51,696 nucleotides of DNA from Caulobacteraceae bacterium (GTDB lineage Bacteria; Pseudomonadota; Alphaproteobacteria; Caulobacterales; Caulobacteraceae). The stretch's first letter is position 1, and the number at the start of each line of letters is the position of its first letter. Position numbers and translations under genes: made by a program. The notes below the pieces were generated by a model. It saw only the letters and a list, made by a program, of their open reading frames with translations. It was not told the DNA's origin and did not search any database. Shown here piece after piece: positions 35,148-44,232 of the stretch. The stretch spans positions 1-51,696 of the forward strand of contig CANJXI010000022.1 in NCBI GenBank assembly GCA_947478785.1, given 5' to 3'.

Positions 35148-36448
35148 GCCTCTTCGCCAAACACCCGGGCGAACACCCGATCGACATTCTTGAAGTGGTA
35201 GCCGAGGTCGAAGAGCGCGCCGAGTTCGGCGTCGGAGAGGGTGACCTCGGAGTCGGCCTTCAGGAATTCGAGAAAATTGCCCTCGCCGCGCCAGACCTTC
35301 ATGGCGTTGCGCTGGACAGCCGAATAGGACGCCTCGCGGCTCATGCCCTTCTGCGTCAGCGCCAGCAGCACGCGCTGGGAGTGCACCAGGCCGCCCAGTC
35401 GGTCGAGATTCTTCAGCATGTTCTCCGGATAGATCACCAGGCGCTCCATCACCGAGGCCAGGCGCCGGAGCGCGAAGTCCAGGTGCACCGTGGCGTCCGG
35501 CGCGATGCCGCGCTCGACCGAGGAGTGGCTGATGTCGCGCTCGTGCCAGAGCGTCACGTTCTCCATGGCGGGCACGACGGCCGAGCGGACGAGGCGCGCC
35601 AGGCCCGTCAGGTTCTCGGTGAGGATCGGGTTGCGCTTGTGCGGCATGGCGCTGGAGCCCTTCTGGCCGACCTCGAAGGGCTCCTCGGCCTCCAGGACCT
35701 CGGTGCGCTGCAGGTGGCGGATCTCGGTGGCCAGGCGCTCGATGGAGGAGGCGACGACGCCCAGGGCGGCGAAATAGGCGGCGTGGCGGTCGCGCGGAAT
35801 CACCTGGGTCGAGACCGGCTCGACGGCCAGACCCATCTTCTCGGCGACATATTCTTCCACCTTGGGGTCGACGTTGGCGAAGGTGCCGACGGCGCCGGAG
35901 ATGGCGCAGGTGGCGATCTCGAACCTGGCCATCGCCAGCCGCTCCTTGGCGCGGACGAACTCGGCGTAGTGGCCGGCGAGCTTCAGGCCGAAGGTTGTGG
36001 GCTCGGCGTGGATGCCGTGGCTGCGCCCGACGGTGGGCGTCAGCCGGTGCTCGAACGCGCGACGCTTGAGGGCCGCCAGAACCAGATCCACGTCCTCGAT
36101 CAGCAGGTCTGTGGCGCGGCTTAGCTGGACGGCCAACGCCGTGTCGTTGACGTCGGAGGAGGTCATGCCCTGGTGCAGGAAGCGCGCCTCGGGCCCCACG
36201 ATCTCGGTGACGTGGGTCAGGAAGGCGATGACGTCGTGCTTCACCTCGCGCTCGATCTCGTCGATGCGGTCGGCGTCCCAAAGGGCGTCCTTTCCCTTCT
36301 CCCAGATCACCTTGGCGGCCTGTTTGGGGATCACGCCCAGCTCGGCCATGGCGTCGGCCGCGTGGGCCTCGATCTGGAACATGATGGTGAACCGGGTCTG
36401 GGGGCTCCAGATCGCGGCGGCTTCCTTGCGGGCGTAACGGGGGATCAT
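35117..36448 (-). CDS. purB: Adenylosuccinate lyase
   Basis: The 443-residue enzyme cleaves SAICAR and adenylosuccinate, releasing fumarate, in purine synthesis. Landmarks are HDVIAFLTHVTEIVGPEARFLHQGMTSSDV, TVGRSHGIHAEPTTFG with the general-acid His, and the family signature QKGSSAMPHKRNPILTE. The start MIPRYARKEAAAIWSPQTRF is the standard N terminus. No Shine-Dalgarno sequence precedes the ATG, and a perfect -35 hexamer lies only 29 bp upstream, so the mRNA may be leaderless. The gene heads the purB-MmcQ pair; purC follows about 0.9 kb further along the same strand. Confidence 0.97.
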   Translation of the reverse strand: MIPRYARKEAAAIWSPQTRFTIMFQIEAHAADAMAELGVIPKQAAKVIWEKGKDALWDADRIDEIEREVKHDVIAFLTHVTEIVGPEARFLHQGMTSSDVNDTALAVQLSRATDLLIEDVDLVLAALKRRAFEHRLTPTVGRSHGIHAEPTTFGLKLAGHYAEFVRAKERLAMARFEIATCAISGAVGTFANVDPKVEEYVAEKMGLAVEPVSTQVIPRDRHAAYFAALGVVASSIERLATEIRHLQRTEVLEAEEPFEVGQKGSSAMPHKRNPILTENLTGLARLVRSAVVPAMENVTLWHERDISHSSVERGIAPDATVHLDFALRRLASVMERLVIYPENMLKNLDRLGGLVHSQRVLLALTQKGMSREASYSAVQRNAMKVWRGEGNFLEFLKADSEVTLSDAELGALFDLGYHFKNVDRVFARVFGEEACRESKISAG

Positions 36449-36477
36449 GGGCGCGGTGTGCGGGGGAGGCGGCGGAT

Positions 36478-36483
36478 TGTCAA
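36478..36483 (-). promoter_or_regulatory. Perfect -35 hexamer of purB
   Basis: On the minus strand TTGACA (36483-36478) lies 29 bp before the purB ATG. With a 17-bp spacer the -10 element would be CACACC, a poor match, and transcription would start at or next to the ATG. Confidence 0.3.
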
Positions 36484-36573
36484 ATCCACGGGTCCGGCTT
36501 CCCGGTTTTCACAAGGCGCGGTTGGCTCTAAGGAGGCGCGAACGGCAGGCGGGGGCTCGCGTAGGAGATGACG

Positions 36574-37200
36574 ATGGAGCTCGTGATCGGGACCAAGGCC
36601 TGGTCAACCTGGTCGATGCGCCCGTGGCTGGTGGCGAAGAAAGCCGGCATGGGGTTCACCGAGACGCTGATCCCATTGCGCCAGGAGAACGGGGCCAGCG
36701 AGGCGGCTATCCGGGAGCAGTCGCCCAGCGGCTTGGTGCCCGTGCTGAAGGACGGCGCGCTGACGGTCGTCGATTCGCTGGCGATCTGCGAATACCTGGC
36801 CGAGCGGTATCCGCGCGCGGGACTGTGGCCGGTGGGCGAGCACGCGCGCGCCTCGGCGCGCTCGGCGGCGGCGGAGATGCATTCGGGATTCGGCGCCCTT
36901 CGCCGGGAGCTGCCAATGGACCTGGCCGCCACGCCGCACGTGGCTTCGATCTCCCCGGAGGCGGGCAAGGACATCCGCCGGATCGTGGCCCTGTGGACCG
37001 CCATGCTCGATCGCTTCGGCGGCCAGTGGCTGGGCGGCGCGGAATGGGGAATCGCGGACGCCTTCTACACCCCGGTCGCGACGCGGTTCCGGACCTATGG
37101 GGTCAGGCTCTCCGACTTCGGGGACGAGGGGAAGGCCGGTAAGTACGCCGCGCGACTGCTGCAGCGGCCGGAATTCAAAGCTTGGGAAGCCGATATCTGA
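36574..37200 (+). CDS. Glutathione S-transferase family protein
   Basis: The 208-residue protein has LVIGTKAWSTWSMRPWLVAKKAG at the N terminus with the S-x-x-S-x-R-P motif of zeta/omega-like GSTs. It also has SGLVPVLKDGALTVVDSLAICEYLAERYP (cis-Pro and E/D-S glutathione contacts) and a helical C-terminal domain with EWGIADAFYTPVATRF. It is not closely related to the tandem pair at 14.4-15.8 kb. The ATG at 36574 was preferred over 36568 because AGGAG is six bases away. Confidence 0.9.
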   Translation: MELVIGTKAWSTWSMRPWLVAKKAGMGFTETLIPLRQENGASEAAIREQSPSGLVPVLKDGALTVVDSLAICEYLAERYPRAGLWPVGEHARASARSAAAEMHSGFGALRRELPMDLAATPHVASISPEAGKDIRRIVALWTAMLDRFGGQWLGGAEWGIADAFYTPVATRFRTYGVRLSDFGDEGKAGKYAARLLQRPEFKAWEADI

Positions 37201-37322
37201 GCCTGTAGCCGCGCGACCGGCGCGGGTGATCCGGCCGGGAACTGGCTGCGCCGTGGCGCGTTCCCGAGGGGCGCCCGGCCGAGTTCCGTCCGGGGCGGGC
37301 GCGGCGGCAGGGGGTTGGAGTT

Positions 37323-39251
37323 TTGCGGTTCAGCAAGGATGGCCTGGCCGCCGTGGCGGTCAGTCTGCTGTGTGTGGCGCCGTGCGCGCACGCCGAGGAG
37401 GCGGCCGCGCGCGGCGACCAGGCCGTCGAGCAGTTGCGGGACTATTCCCTTGAGGACCTGGCCAACCTGGAGGTGACGTCGGTCTCCAAACGAGGCGAGG
37501 CGCTGGGGCAGGCGCCGGCCGCGATCTATGTGATCACCCATGCCGATATCGTGCGGTCCGGGGCCACCTCGATCCCCGAGGTCCTGCGGCTCGCGCCCAA
37601 CCTGCAGGTCACCCAAACCGGTTCCAGCCGTTATGTGATCACCGCGCGCGGCTTCAATGGCGCGCCGGCGGCGCAGAATTTTTCCAACAAGCTGCTGGTG
37701 CTGATCGACGGGCGCAGCGTCTACACGCCGCTGTTCTCCGGCGTCTATTGGGACATGCAGGACGTCCTGCTGGAGGATGTCGACCGGATCGAGGTGATCA
37801 GCGGTCCGGGGGCCACGCTATGGGGCGCCAACGCCGTCAACGGGGTGATCAACATCACCACGCGCCACACGTCCGAGACCCAGGGCGGTTTCGCCGAGGT
37901 GATGGCGGGCGACCGCGAGCGGGGTGTCGGCCTGCGCTATGGCGGGCGGATCGGGGAGGCGGTCACCTGGCGGGTCTATGGCAAGACCACCTATCGGGAG
38001 GACACCCAGGTGGCCGGCGTCTCGGCGCACGACCATTGGGCCAAGCCCCAGGCGGGCTTCCGCCTCGACTGGGCCGCCTCGAAGGCCGACACCATCACCT
38101 TGCAGGGCGACGCCTACGATGGCTACGAGGCGCAAGCCGGCGCGCCGGCGGAGGACATCGCCGGACGAAACCTGACGGCCCGCTGGAGCCGTGATGGGGC
38201 GGGCGGGTCGCGGTTGCAGGTGCAGGGTTATTACGACCGGACCCGGCGCGGCGACGAGGTCAGCGGCACGGGGTTCCACGTCGACACCTACGACTTCGAC
38301 CTGCAGCACAGTTTCGCGCTCGGGGACGCCCACGAGATCGTCTGGGGCGGCGGTTACCGGGCCAGCCGGTATAACATCGCCGGCACGTCGACCCTTCTGT
38401 TCGCCCCGGCCCGACGCACGCTCAACCTCGCCAACCTGTTCGTGCAGGACAGCATCGCCCTGGCGCCGGCTCTAAAGCTCATCCTGGGGGTGAAGCTGGA
38501 GGACGATCCCTATGTTAAGGCCAAGTTCCTGCCCAATGCGCGACTGTCGTGGCAGGCCGGCGACACGACGACGGTTTGGGCAGCTGTTTCGCGGGCGTTG
38601 CGTTCGCCGACCCCGTTCGACCGCGATGTGGTGGAGGTGCTGGGCGGCGGGCCGTTCCTGATCGGCGGATCGCACTTCCAGCCCGAGATGCTGACCGCCT
38701 ACGAGCTGGGCGCGCGGCTGCAGCCCACGGCGCGCACAGCGCTCTCGGTGTCGACCTTCTACAATGTCTACGGCGACCTGCGCTCCATCGAGGTGAAGCC
38801 CGGGGGCTTTCTGCCGCTCAGGTGGGGCAACGGGATGAAGGGCCGCACCTATGGCGTCGAGGCCTGGGGCGACTTTCAGGCCGCGCCGTGGTGGCGGCTT
38901 TCCGCCGGGCTGACCTATCTGGACGAGAAGTTCAGGTTCAAGCCCGGCGCCAGCGGGATCCTCGGACCGCCGCAGGCGGGCGACGACCCGAAGTACCAGG
39001 CGCAGCTCAGGTCTTCGATGGATCTGGGCCGCGCCGTCACCTTCGACGCGGCGCTGCGCTATACCAGCCCGTTGCCCGAGCCCCGCGTGCGGGCCTTGGT
39101 GGAGCTCGACAGCCGGCTCGGCTGGAATGTGACGGAGCAGGTGCGGGTAGCCGTCTCGGGACGTAACCTGCTGCACGCACGGCACGTGGAATACCCGCAA
39201 GGCAGCGCCATACCGCGAAGCGTCTTCGTGGACCTGCAATGGCGCTTCTGA
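37323..39251 (+). CDS. TonB-dependent receptor of a YfiR-linked signalling operon
   Basis: The 642-residue outer-membrane protein has a signal peptide (cut near CAHAEE). A conserved pre-plug segment, YSLEDLANLEVTSVSKRGE, is seen in receptors next to YfiR-type genes. The plug domain shows AIYVITHADIVRSGATSIPE, VLIDGRSVYTPLFSGVYW, and IEVISGPGATLWGANAVNGVINI. The barrel ends in VFVDLQWRF with the terminal Phe. The start is a TTG at 37323 with GGAG six bases upstream. It overlaps the YfiR-like gene by 13 bp. It may import a ligand or sense one for the downstream kinase; there is no STN domain. Confidence 0.93.
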   Translation: MRFSKDGLAAVAVSLLCVAPCAHAEEAAARGDQAVEQLRDYSLEDLANLEVTSVSKRGEALGQAPAAIYVITHADIVRSGATSIPEVLRLAPNLQVTQTGSSRYVITARGFNGAPAAQNFSNKLLVLIDGRSVYTPLFSGVYWDMQDVLLEDVDRIEVISGPGATLWGANAVNGVINITTRHTSETQGGFAEVMAGDRERGVGLRYGGRIGEAVTWRVYGKTTYREDTQVAGVSAHDHWAKPQAGFRLDWAASKADTITLQGDAYDGYEAQAGAPAEDIAGRNLTARWSRDGAGGSRLQVQGYYDRTRRGDEVSGTGFHVDTYDFDLQHSFALGDAHEIVWGGGYRASRYNIAGTSTLLFAPARRTLNLANLFVQDSIALAPALKLILGVKLEDDPYVKAKFLPNARLSWQAGDTTTVWAAVSRALRSPTPFDRDVVEVLGGGPFLIGGSHFQPEMLTAYELGARLQPTARTALSVSTFYNVYGDLRSIEVKPGGFLPLRWGNGMKGRTYGVEAWGDFQAAPWWRLSAGLTYLDEKFRFKPGASGILGPPQAGDDPKYQAQLRSSMDLGRAVTFDAALRYTSPLPEPRVRALVELDSRLGWNVTEQVRVAVSGRNLLHARHVEYPQGSAIPRSVFVDLQWRF

Positions 39252-39778
39252 ACCGCCTGAACACCTATGCGATCTGCGTCGCGGTGGCCTGGCTGGCGAC
39301 GACGGCGCCGGCCCGTGCGCGGGCGAACCAGCTCGAACTCGCGGTGAAGGCGACCTACCTCTACAAGCTCGCGCCCTTCGTGAATTGGCCGGCGGCCCCG
39401 GCCGGGACGCCGCTGGCGATCTGCGTCCAGGGGGACGATCCGTTCGGCCCGATGCTGGACCGTGCGGTGGCCGGCCAGAAGGTCGGCGAGCGCCCGGTGG
39501 TGCTGAAGCGCCTGGCGCGGCTGGAGGCGGGCTCAGGCTGCCAGATCGCCTATGTGGCCGGATCCCAGGTGCAGTCGCCCGTCCAGGCGCTGCAAGCGGT
39601 GGCCGGAGCGTCAGTCTTGACCGTCACCGACGAGGCGCACGGCGCCGCCCGGGGGATCGTCAACCTGGTGCTTGACGGCGGCAAGGTGCGGTTCAGCATC
39701 GACACGCGCCAGGCGGATTCCAACGGGATCGCGATCAGCTCCAAGCTTCTGGCGCTGGCGGTGGAGGTGAAGCGATGA
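39239..39778 (+). CDS. YfiR-family periplasmic protein
   Basis: The 179-residue protein has a signal peptide ending near ARARAN and then the YfiR core: LELAVKATYLYKLAPFVNWPA, LAICVQGDDPFGPMLD, CQIAYVAGS, and ARGIVNLVLDGGKVRFSID. Two cysteines, C62 and C101, are 39 residues apart, the same spacing I recall for a disulfide pair in Pseudomonas YfiR. In that system YfiR is a periplasmic repressor of the diguanylate cyclase YfiN. Here the next gene encodes a histidine kinase with a similar sensor. It overlaps its neighbours on both sides (13 and 4 bp). Confidence 0.9.
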   Translation: MALLNRLNTYAICVAVAWLATTAPARARANQLELAVKATYLYKLAPFVNWPAAPAGTPLAICVQGDDPFGPMLDRAVAGQKVGERPVVLKRLARLEAGSGCQIAYVAGSQVQSPVQALQAVAGASVLTVTDEAHGAARGIVNLVLDGGKVRFSIDTRQADSNGIAISSKLLALAVEVKR

Positions 39779-41496
39779 GCCCGCAAGGCCTGCCGCTGTC
39801 GGATCGCCGCCTGCTCAACGTGGCCCGGGCGTGCGCGGTCGGGCTGCTGGTGCTGGGCCTGTTGCTGGGCTTGCGGGCGGAGGCCCAACACCGCCGGCAG
39901 ACCGAGCGGCAGGTGGAGGTGCAGGCCGACATCCTGGCCGCCAGCGTCAGCGCGGCCCTGGCTTTCGACGACCGCACCGCCATGGCCGAGTATGTCGATG
40001 CGCTGCGGGTAAATCCGCGGGTGGCCGCGGCGGCGGTCTACGACCCCGACGGCCGGGCGGTGGTGACCTTCCGGCGGTCCGGCGTGGCCGCGGCGCTGAG
40101 CAAGGCGGGGCCGGTCGGCGCCCGGTTCGCCGACGGCCGCGTGACGGTCACCCGGCCGGTGACCCAGCAGGGGCAGCGGCTGGGGTCGGTCTATCTGGAG
40201 ACCCAGCCGGAGGCGCTGTCGGAATTCCTCGGCCGGCACGGCGCGCTGGCCCTGCTCACCGTCATGGCCTTCGTGCTGCTGGGCGTGGTCACCGCGGCGG
40301 TGGCGCAGCTACAGGCGCGGGCCGGGGAACTGGCCGCGGCGAACCTGCGGCTGCGCGAGGAGATGGCCGCGCGCGGCCAGGCCGAGGAGGCCCTCCGGCA
40401 GAGCCAGAAGATGGAGGCGCTCGGCCAGCTCACCGGCGGGATCGCCCATGATTTCAACAACCTTCTTCAGGTTGTTCACGGCTCCTTCGAGCTGATCCGG
40501 CGCAAATCGGACGACACCGACCGGGTCGAGAACTGGGCGCGGAACGGCATCCAGGCGGCCGAGCGCGGCGCCAGCCTGACCCGCCAGCTGCTGGCCTTCT
40601 CGCGCAGCCAGAAGCTGGAGCTCGTCCCCTTCGTGGCGGGCGAGCTGATCGGCGAGATGCGCGAGTTGCTGTCGCGCACCATCGGCCCGGATATCGAACT
40701 GTTCTTCGACTTGAAGGACGACGCCGCGCCGGTGCTGTCGGACCGAACCCAGCTGGAGCTGGCGGTGCTGAACCTGGCGATCAACGCCCGCGACGCCATG
40801 CCCGACGGGGGCCGGCTGACCCTGTCGACGCGGGTGACCGAGGTGGGACCCGGCGATCCGCTGCTGGAGCCGGATGAGTATGTGGAGCTGTCGGTGGCCG
40901 ACACCGGGGAGGGCATGAACGCCGATGTGATCGAGCGGGCCTTCGATCCGTTCTTCACCACCAAGGGGGTCGGTAAGGGCACCGGACTGGGCCTGTCCCA
41001 GGTCTACGGCGTGGCCCGCCAGGCGGGCGGGGCGGCGAAGATCGCCAGCGTGTCCGGGCGCGGAACGACGGTCACCCTGATGCTTCGGCGCTCGCGCGAG
41101 TCGGCCCGGCCGACGGCCGCCCGGACCGCGCCGCAGCCGGTGCTGGCCCCGGCCCCGGGGTGCACGGTGATGGTGGTGGACGATGAGGCCCAGGTGCGCC
41201 AGCTGGCCCGCGAGACGCTGCAGCTGCTGGGCTACCAGGTGCTGGACGCCGACGGCGGGCAGGCGGCGCTGGCGCTCCTGGAGACCACGACGCCCGACCT
41301 GATGCTACTGGACTACGCCATGCCGGGCATGAACGGGGCGGAGCTGGCCCGGCTGGTGCGCATCCACTGGCCGGACATGCCGATCCTGTTCGCCAGCGGC
41401 CATGCCGACACCGAGGCGGTCGACGCGGCCACGCGCAGATCCTGCGCAAGCCCTTCCAGATGGAGACCCTGGCCCAGACCGTCGCCGCGATGTTGA
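39775..41496 (+). CDS. Hybrid histidine kinase with CHASE8-like sensor, frameshifted near its end
   Basis: The 573-residue frame encodes one membrane helix at about 17-35, a periplasmic CHASE8-like domain (about 40-150, ILAASVSAALAFDDRTAM), a second helix at about 156-178, and a HisKA domain with H225 in GGIAHDFNNLLQ. An ATPase domain follows (N338 in LAINARDAMPDGG, DTGEGM, GTGLGLS), then a receiver with D469-D470 and D513 (LLDYAMPGMN). After T553 the frame reads nonsense. One base later in phase, the normal ending ILRKPFQMETLAQTVAAML appears and stops at 41513. The break is near 41434-41436 and removes the conserved Lys. A sequencing error or a recent mutation are both possible. Confidence 0.88.
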   Translation: MSPQGLPLSDRRLLNVARACAVGLLVLGLLLGLRAEAQHRRQTERQVEVQADILAASVSAALAFDDRTAMAEYVDALRVNPRVAAAAVYDPDGRAVVTFRRSGVAAALSKAGPVGARFADGRVTVTRPVTQQGQRLGSVYLETQPEALSEFLGRHGALALLTVMAFVLLGVVTAAVAQLQARAGELAAANLRLREEMAARGQAEEALRQSQKMEALGQLTGGIAHDFNNLLQVVHGSFELIRRKSDDTDRVENWARNGIQAAERGASLTRQLLAFSRSQKLELVPFVAGELIGEMRELLSRTIGPDIELFFDLKDDAAPVLSDRTQLELAVLNLAINARDAMPDGGRLTLSTRVTEVGPGDPLLEPDEYVELSVADTGEGMNADVIERAFDPFFTTKGVGKGTGLGLSQVYGVARQAGGAAKIASVSGRGTTVTLMLRRSRESARPTAARTAPQPVLAPAPGCTVMVVDDEAQVRQLARETLQLLGYQVLDADGGQAALALLETTTPDLMLLDYAMPGMNGAELARLVRIHWPDMPILFASGHADTEAVDAATRRSCASPSRWRPWPRPSPRC

Positions 41497-41509
41497 GCGA
41501 GAAGGCGGG

Positions 41510-43243
41510 TTAGGCGCGCGGCGCGACGATCGTGCAGATGAGCCCCTCGGGCGCGTAGTCGAGCCGGGCGGGATGGCCCAGTTCGGCGGCCAGGCCCTGG
41601 GCGAGCAGGCGGGAGCCGAACCCCATGTCCGCGGGCGCCGTGACCGGCGGACCGCCGGCCTCCCGCCAGACCAGGCGTATGGCGCCGGGATCGTCGGCGC
41701 GGGTCCAGGCGATATCGACACGGCCGCGCGGAACTGACAGCGCGCCGTGCTTGGTGGCGTTGGTGGCCAGCTCATGCAGCCCCATGGAAAGCGCCAGCGC
41801 CACATTGGGGGCAAGGCGCGCGGCCGGTCCCGCCATGGTGATCCGGGGGACGTCGGTGTCGTCGTACGGGCGCAGGGCCTCGAGCGCGATGTCGCGCAGC
41901 TCGGCGCTTTCCCAGTTCTCGCGGGTGAGCACATTGTGCGCCGCCGACAGCGCCATCAGCCGTTCGGTGAGCTGGCCGCGGGCCGCGCGGCTGACGACGC
42001 CTTCCTTCAGCGTCTGGCGGGCGATCGACTGGACGGTGGCCAGGGTGTTCTTCACCCGGTGGTTCAACTCGTTGATCAGGAGCTGCTGGCGGGCCTCGGC
42101 GGCGCGCACCTCGGTCATATCGACGGCCAGTCCGACATATCCCTGGAACCGGCCGGCGGCGTCGAAGCGGGGCTTGGAGGAGGCGCGCATCCATCGCCAC
42201 GCGCCGCTGTGGTGGCGGAAGCGGGCCTCGACCCAATAGGCGTCCGGCCCGGTTCGGCCCTTGGCGCGGCGGTGGCCGAGCGCGGGGGCGTCGTCGGGAT
42301 GCAGGAGATCGAGCCAGGCGTCGCCCAGCAGGGCCTCGGCGGCCTGGCCGGCGAAGTCGACGAAGGCCTGGTTGACGAACTCGATGGTCCCGGCCGCGGA
42401 GGTCACCCAGACCGGCGCGGGCGCCGAATCGGCCATGGCCCGGAAGCGGGCCTCACTCTCGCGCAGGCGGGCCTCCTGGACCTTGGAGCGGGTGATGTCG
42501 CCGACCACGCCCAGCAGGCCGGTGGTCCGGCCGTCCTCGGCGTGGGCGGGGCGGGCGCGGGACATCACCCAGACCTCGTCGTCGCGTCCCGGCGGACGGA
42601 CGCGGTAGTGCGCCTCGTAGGGCGTCCCGTCGGTGATGGCGGCTTCCACGGCCCGGCTGACAGACTGGGCGTCATCGGGATGGATCAGCGTCAGGATCTC
42701 GGTCCAGGTCATCCGCGGGCCGGGCGGGATGCCGAAGATCGCCGCGGCCTGTTCCGACAGCGTGACCAGATCGTTGGCCGCGTCCCACGACCAGTCGCCG
42801 AGCCCCGAGGCGGAGAGCGCCAGTTCCAGGCGCTGGGCCTGCGCCCGCTCGCGTGCGTCGCGGGCGCGCCGCTCGGTGATGTCGTGGAAGCTCACCCCGA
42901 TACCGTCGTCGATCGGGAAGGCGCGCAGCTCGAGAATCACCCCCGGCCGGGCGACGGATGCGACCTCGGCCGCCTGTGGCCGGCGCTCGACCATGGCGGC
43001 GCGCAGGATCGGCTCCAGCGGCGAACCCAGGGTCATCGGAATCGCCTCCCACATGACCTGGCCGACGGCCTTGCCGGGTGCGAAGCCCAGATGTTGCTCA
43101 GCGGTCGGGTTGCAGTAGCTGAAGCGCCAGTCACGGTCGAAGGCGCAGAAGCCGTCGCCGACGGTGTCCAGGATCTGATGGATGCGCCTTGCGTGGGCGT
43201 CGGCCGCGACAGCGCTCGCGGCGGGGGCGTCGGCGTCTGACAT
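41510..43243 (-). CDS. Sensor histidine kinase, HWE family, with three PAS domains
   Basis: The 577-residue soluble kinase has PAS domains at about 20-130 (GDGFCAFDRDWRFSYCNPT), 140-255 (GDWSWDAANDLVTLSEQAA) and 265-380 (PVWVTSAAGTIEFVNQAF). The HWE dimerisation segment LLINELNHRVKNTLATVQ follows with H395, then an ATPase domain with LHELATNATKHGAL. No transmembrane helix is visible, so it senses a cytoplasmic cue, perhaps redox, light or a metabolite. HWE kinases often feed response regulators outside their operon; the single-domain regulator at 51 kb is a possible partner. Its TAA overlaps the restored stop of the convergent kinase gene in TTAG. Confidence 0.92.
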   Translation of the reverse strand: MSDADAPAASAVAADAHARRIHQILDTVGDGFCAFDRDWRFSYCNPTAEQHLGFAPGKAVGQVMWEAIPMTLGSPLEPILRAAMVERRPQAAEVASVARPGVILELRAFPIDDGIGVSFHDITERRARDARERAQAQRLELALSASGLGDWSWDAANDLVTLSEQAAAIFGIPPGPRMTWTEILTLIHPDDAQSVSRAVEAAITDGTPYEAHYRVRPPGRDDEVWVMSRARPAHAEDGRTTGLLGVVGDITRSKVQEARLRESEARFRAMADSAPAPVWVTSAAGTIEFVNQAFVDFAGQAAEALLGDAWLDLLHPDDAPALGHRRAKGRTGPDAYWVEARFRHHSGAWRWMRASSKPRFDAAGRFQGYVGLAVDMTEVRAAEARQQLLINELNHRVKNTLATVQSIARQTLKEGVVSRAARGQLTERLMALSAAHNVLTRENWESAELRDIALEALRPYDDTDVPRITMAGPAARLAPNVALALSMGLHELATNATKHGALSVPRGRVDIAWTRADDPGAIRLVWREAGGPPVTAPADMGFGSRLLAQGLAAELGHPARLDYAPEGLICTIVAPRA

Positions 43244-43293
43244 CAGGGGAATCTGCCTGCCCCGACGCCAAGTTACAACGCCCGATAGCGGCG

Positions 43294-44115
43294 TCAGCCG
43301 GTCCGGCTGATACGCGCGGGCGGCGCGGCCTGCGCGCCGGCGGCTTCGGCGGCGAGGCCGCGCATGCTGGCGAGACGGCGGGCGCGCAGGCCGGACAGGA
43401 TGGGCTCGAGGCCGGCCATGAGCGCGATCTGGAAGCCGATCTCGCCCTCGCGCAGACCCTGGCGCCAGATCCAGCTGGCCCAGAACTGGCGCAGGCCCGA
43501 GGCCAGGTTGGCGAGCAGCCCGCCGGTCTGGCCGGCGTCGGCGAGGTCCTGGGCGCGGAGCGCGGTCTGGCGATCGAGGCGGGCGAGCATCTGGCCCACG
43601 TCCGGCTCGGCCTGGCGGACCAGCGGCGTCTCGATCGATCCGGCGCAGCGGCCGGACAGCGCGACGGGCGGGCTGACGCGGCCGGGACCCCATTGCTTCA
43701 TGGCGCGCCGATAGAGGCGCGGCGCCCCGGCGGTCCCGAATGCGCCGCCCCAGCCGCGGCGGACCAGCGCCTCGCCCACATAGTTGTGCACGGGGACATG
43801 ATACCAGTCGCCCTTCGGACGGCCATGGACAGCGGCGCGCACCTCATAGGCCAGGGCCGGGCCGACGGTCTCGTCCGCCTCGACCTCGAGAATCCACTCG
43901 CCCAGCCCGGCCGCGACGCCCGCCGCCTTGCGCTGGCTCTCCAGCGGGAAGATCCCGTCGATCACCCGGGCGCCGAACTGGCGGGCGATCTCCTGCGTGC
44001 GATCGGTGCAGCGGTCGGCCACCACGACGATCTCGTCGCAGAATTCCAGGTTGCGCAGGCAATCGGCCAGCCGCGCTTCCTCGTTGTGGGCGCAGACTAG
44101 GGCTGAAAGCTTCAT
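43294..44115 (-). CDS. Family 2 glycosyltransferase (WaaE/KdtX-like)
   Basis: The 273-residue enzyme starts MKLSALVCAHNEEARLADCL, then has CDEIVVVADRCTDRTQEIA and the acidic motif ILEVEADE (76-82), which binds the metal and nucleotide sugar. The remaining part, SQRKAAGVAAGLGEWIL and GAPRLYRRAMKQWGPG, resembles glycosyltransferases of lipopolysaccharide core synthesis. The C-terminal part has a hydrophobic or amphipathic stretch (GLRQFWASWIWRQGL) that may attach it to the inner membrane. AGGT lies upstream of the ATG at 44115. It may decorate surface polysaccharide; its acceptor is unknown. Confidence 0.88.
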   Translation of the reverse strand: MKLSALVCAHNEEARLADCLRNLEFCDEIVVVADRCTDRTQEIARQFGARVIDGIFPLESQRKAAGVAAGLGEWILEVEADETVGPALAYEVRAAVHGRPKGDWYHVPVHNYVGEALVRRGWGGAFGTAGAPRLYRRAMKQWGPGRVSPPVALSGRCAGSIETPLVRQAEPDVGQMLARLDRQTALRAQDLADAGQTGGLLANLASGLRQFWASWIWRQGLREGEIGFQIALMAGLEPILSGLRARRLASMRGLAAEAAGAQAAPPARISRTG

Positions 44116-44232
44116 CGGCGACCTCCCCCAAGGCTCCGCGGCGTTCATACGCCGTCAAGCATATGACGCCGCCGCGCGCCTGCGCCCCCCGCGAAGCCTG
44201 ATTCGTTTTTCGCGCGCCGGGTGGAAAGGGGG

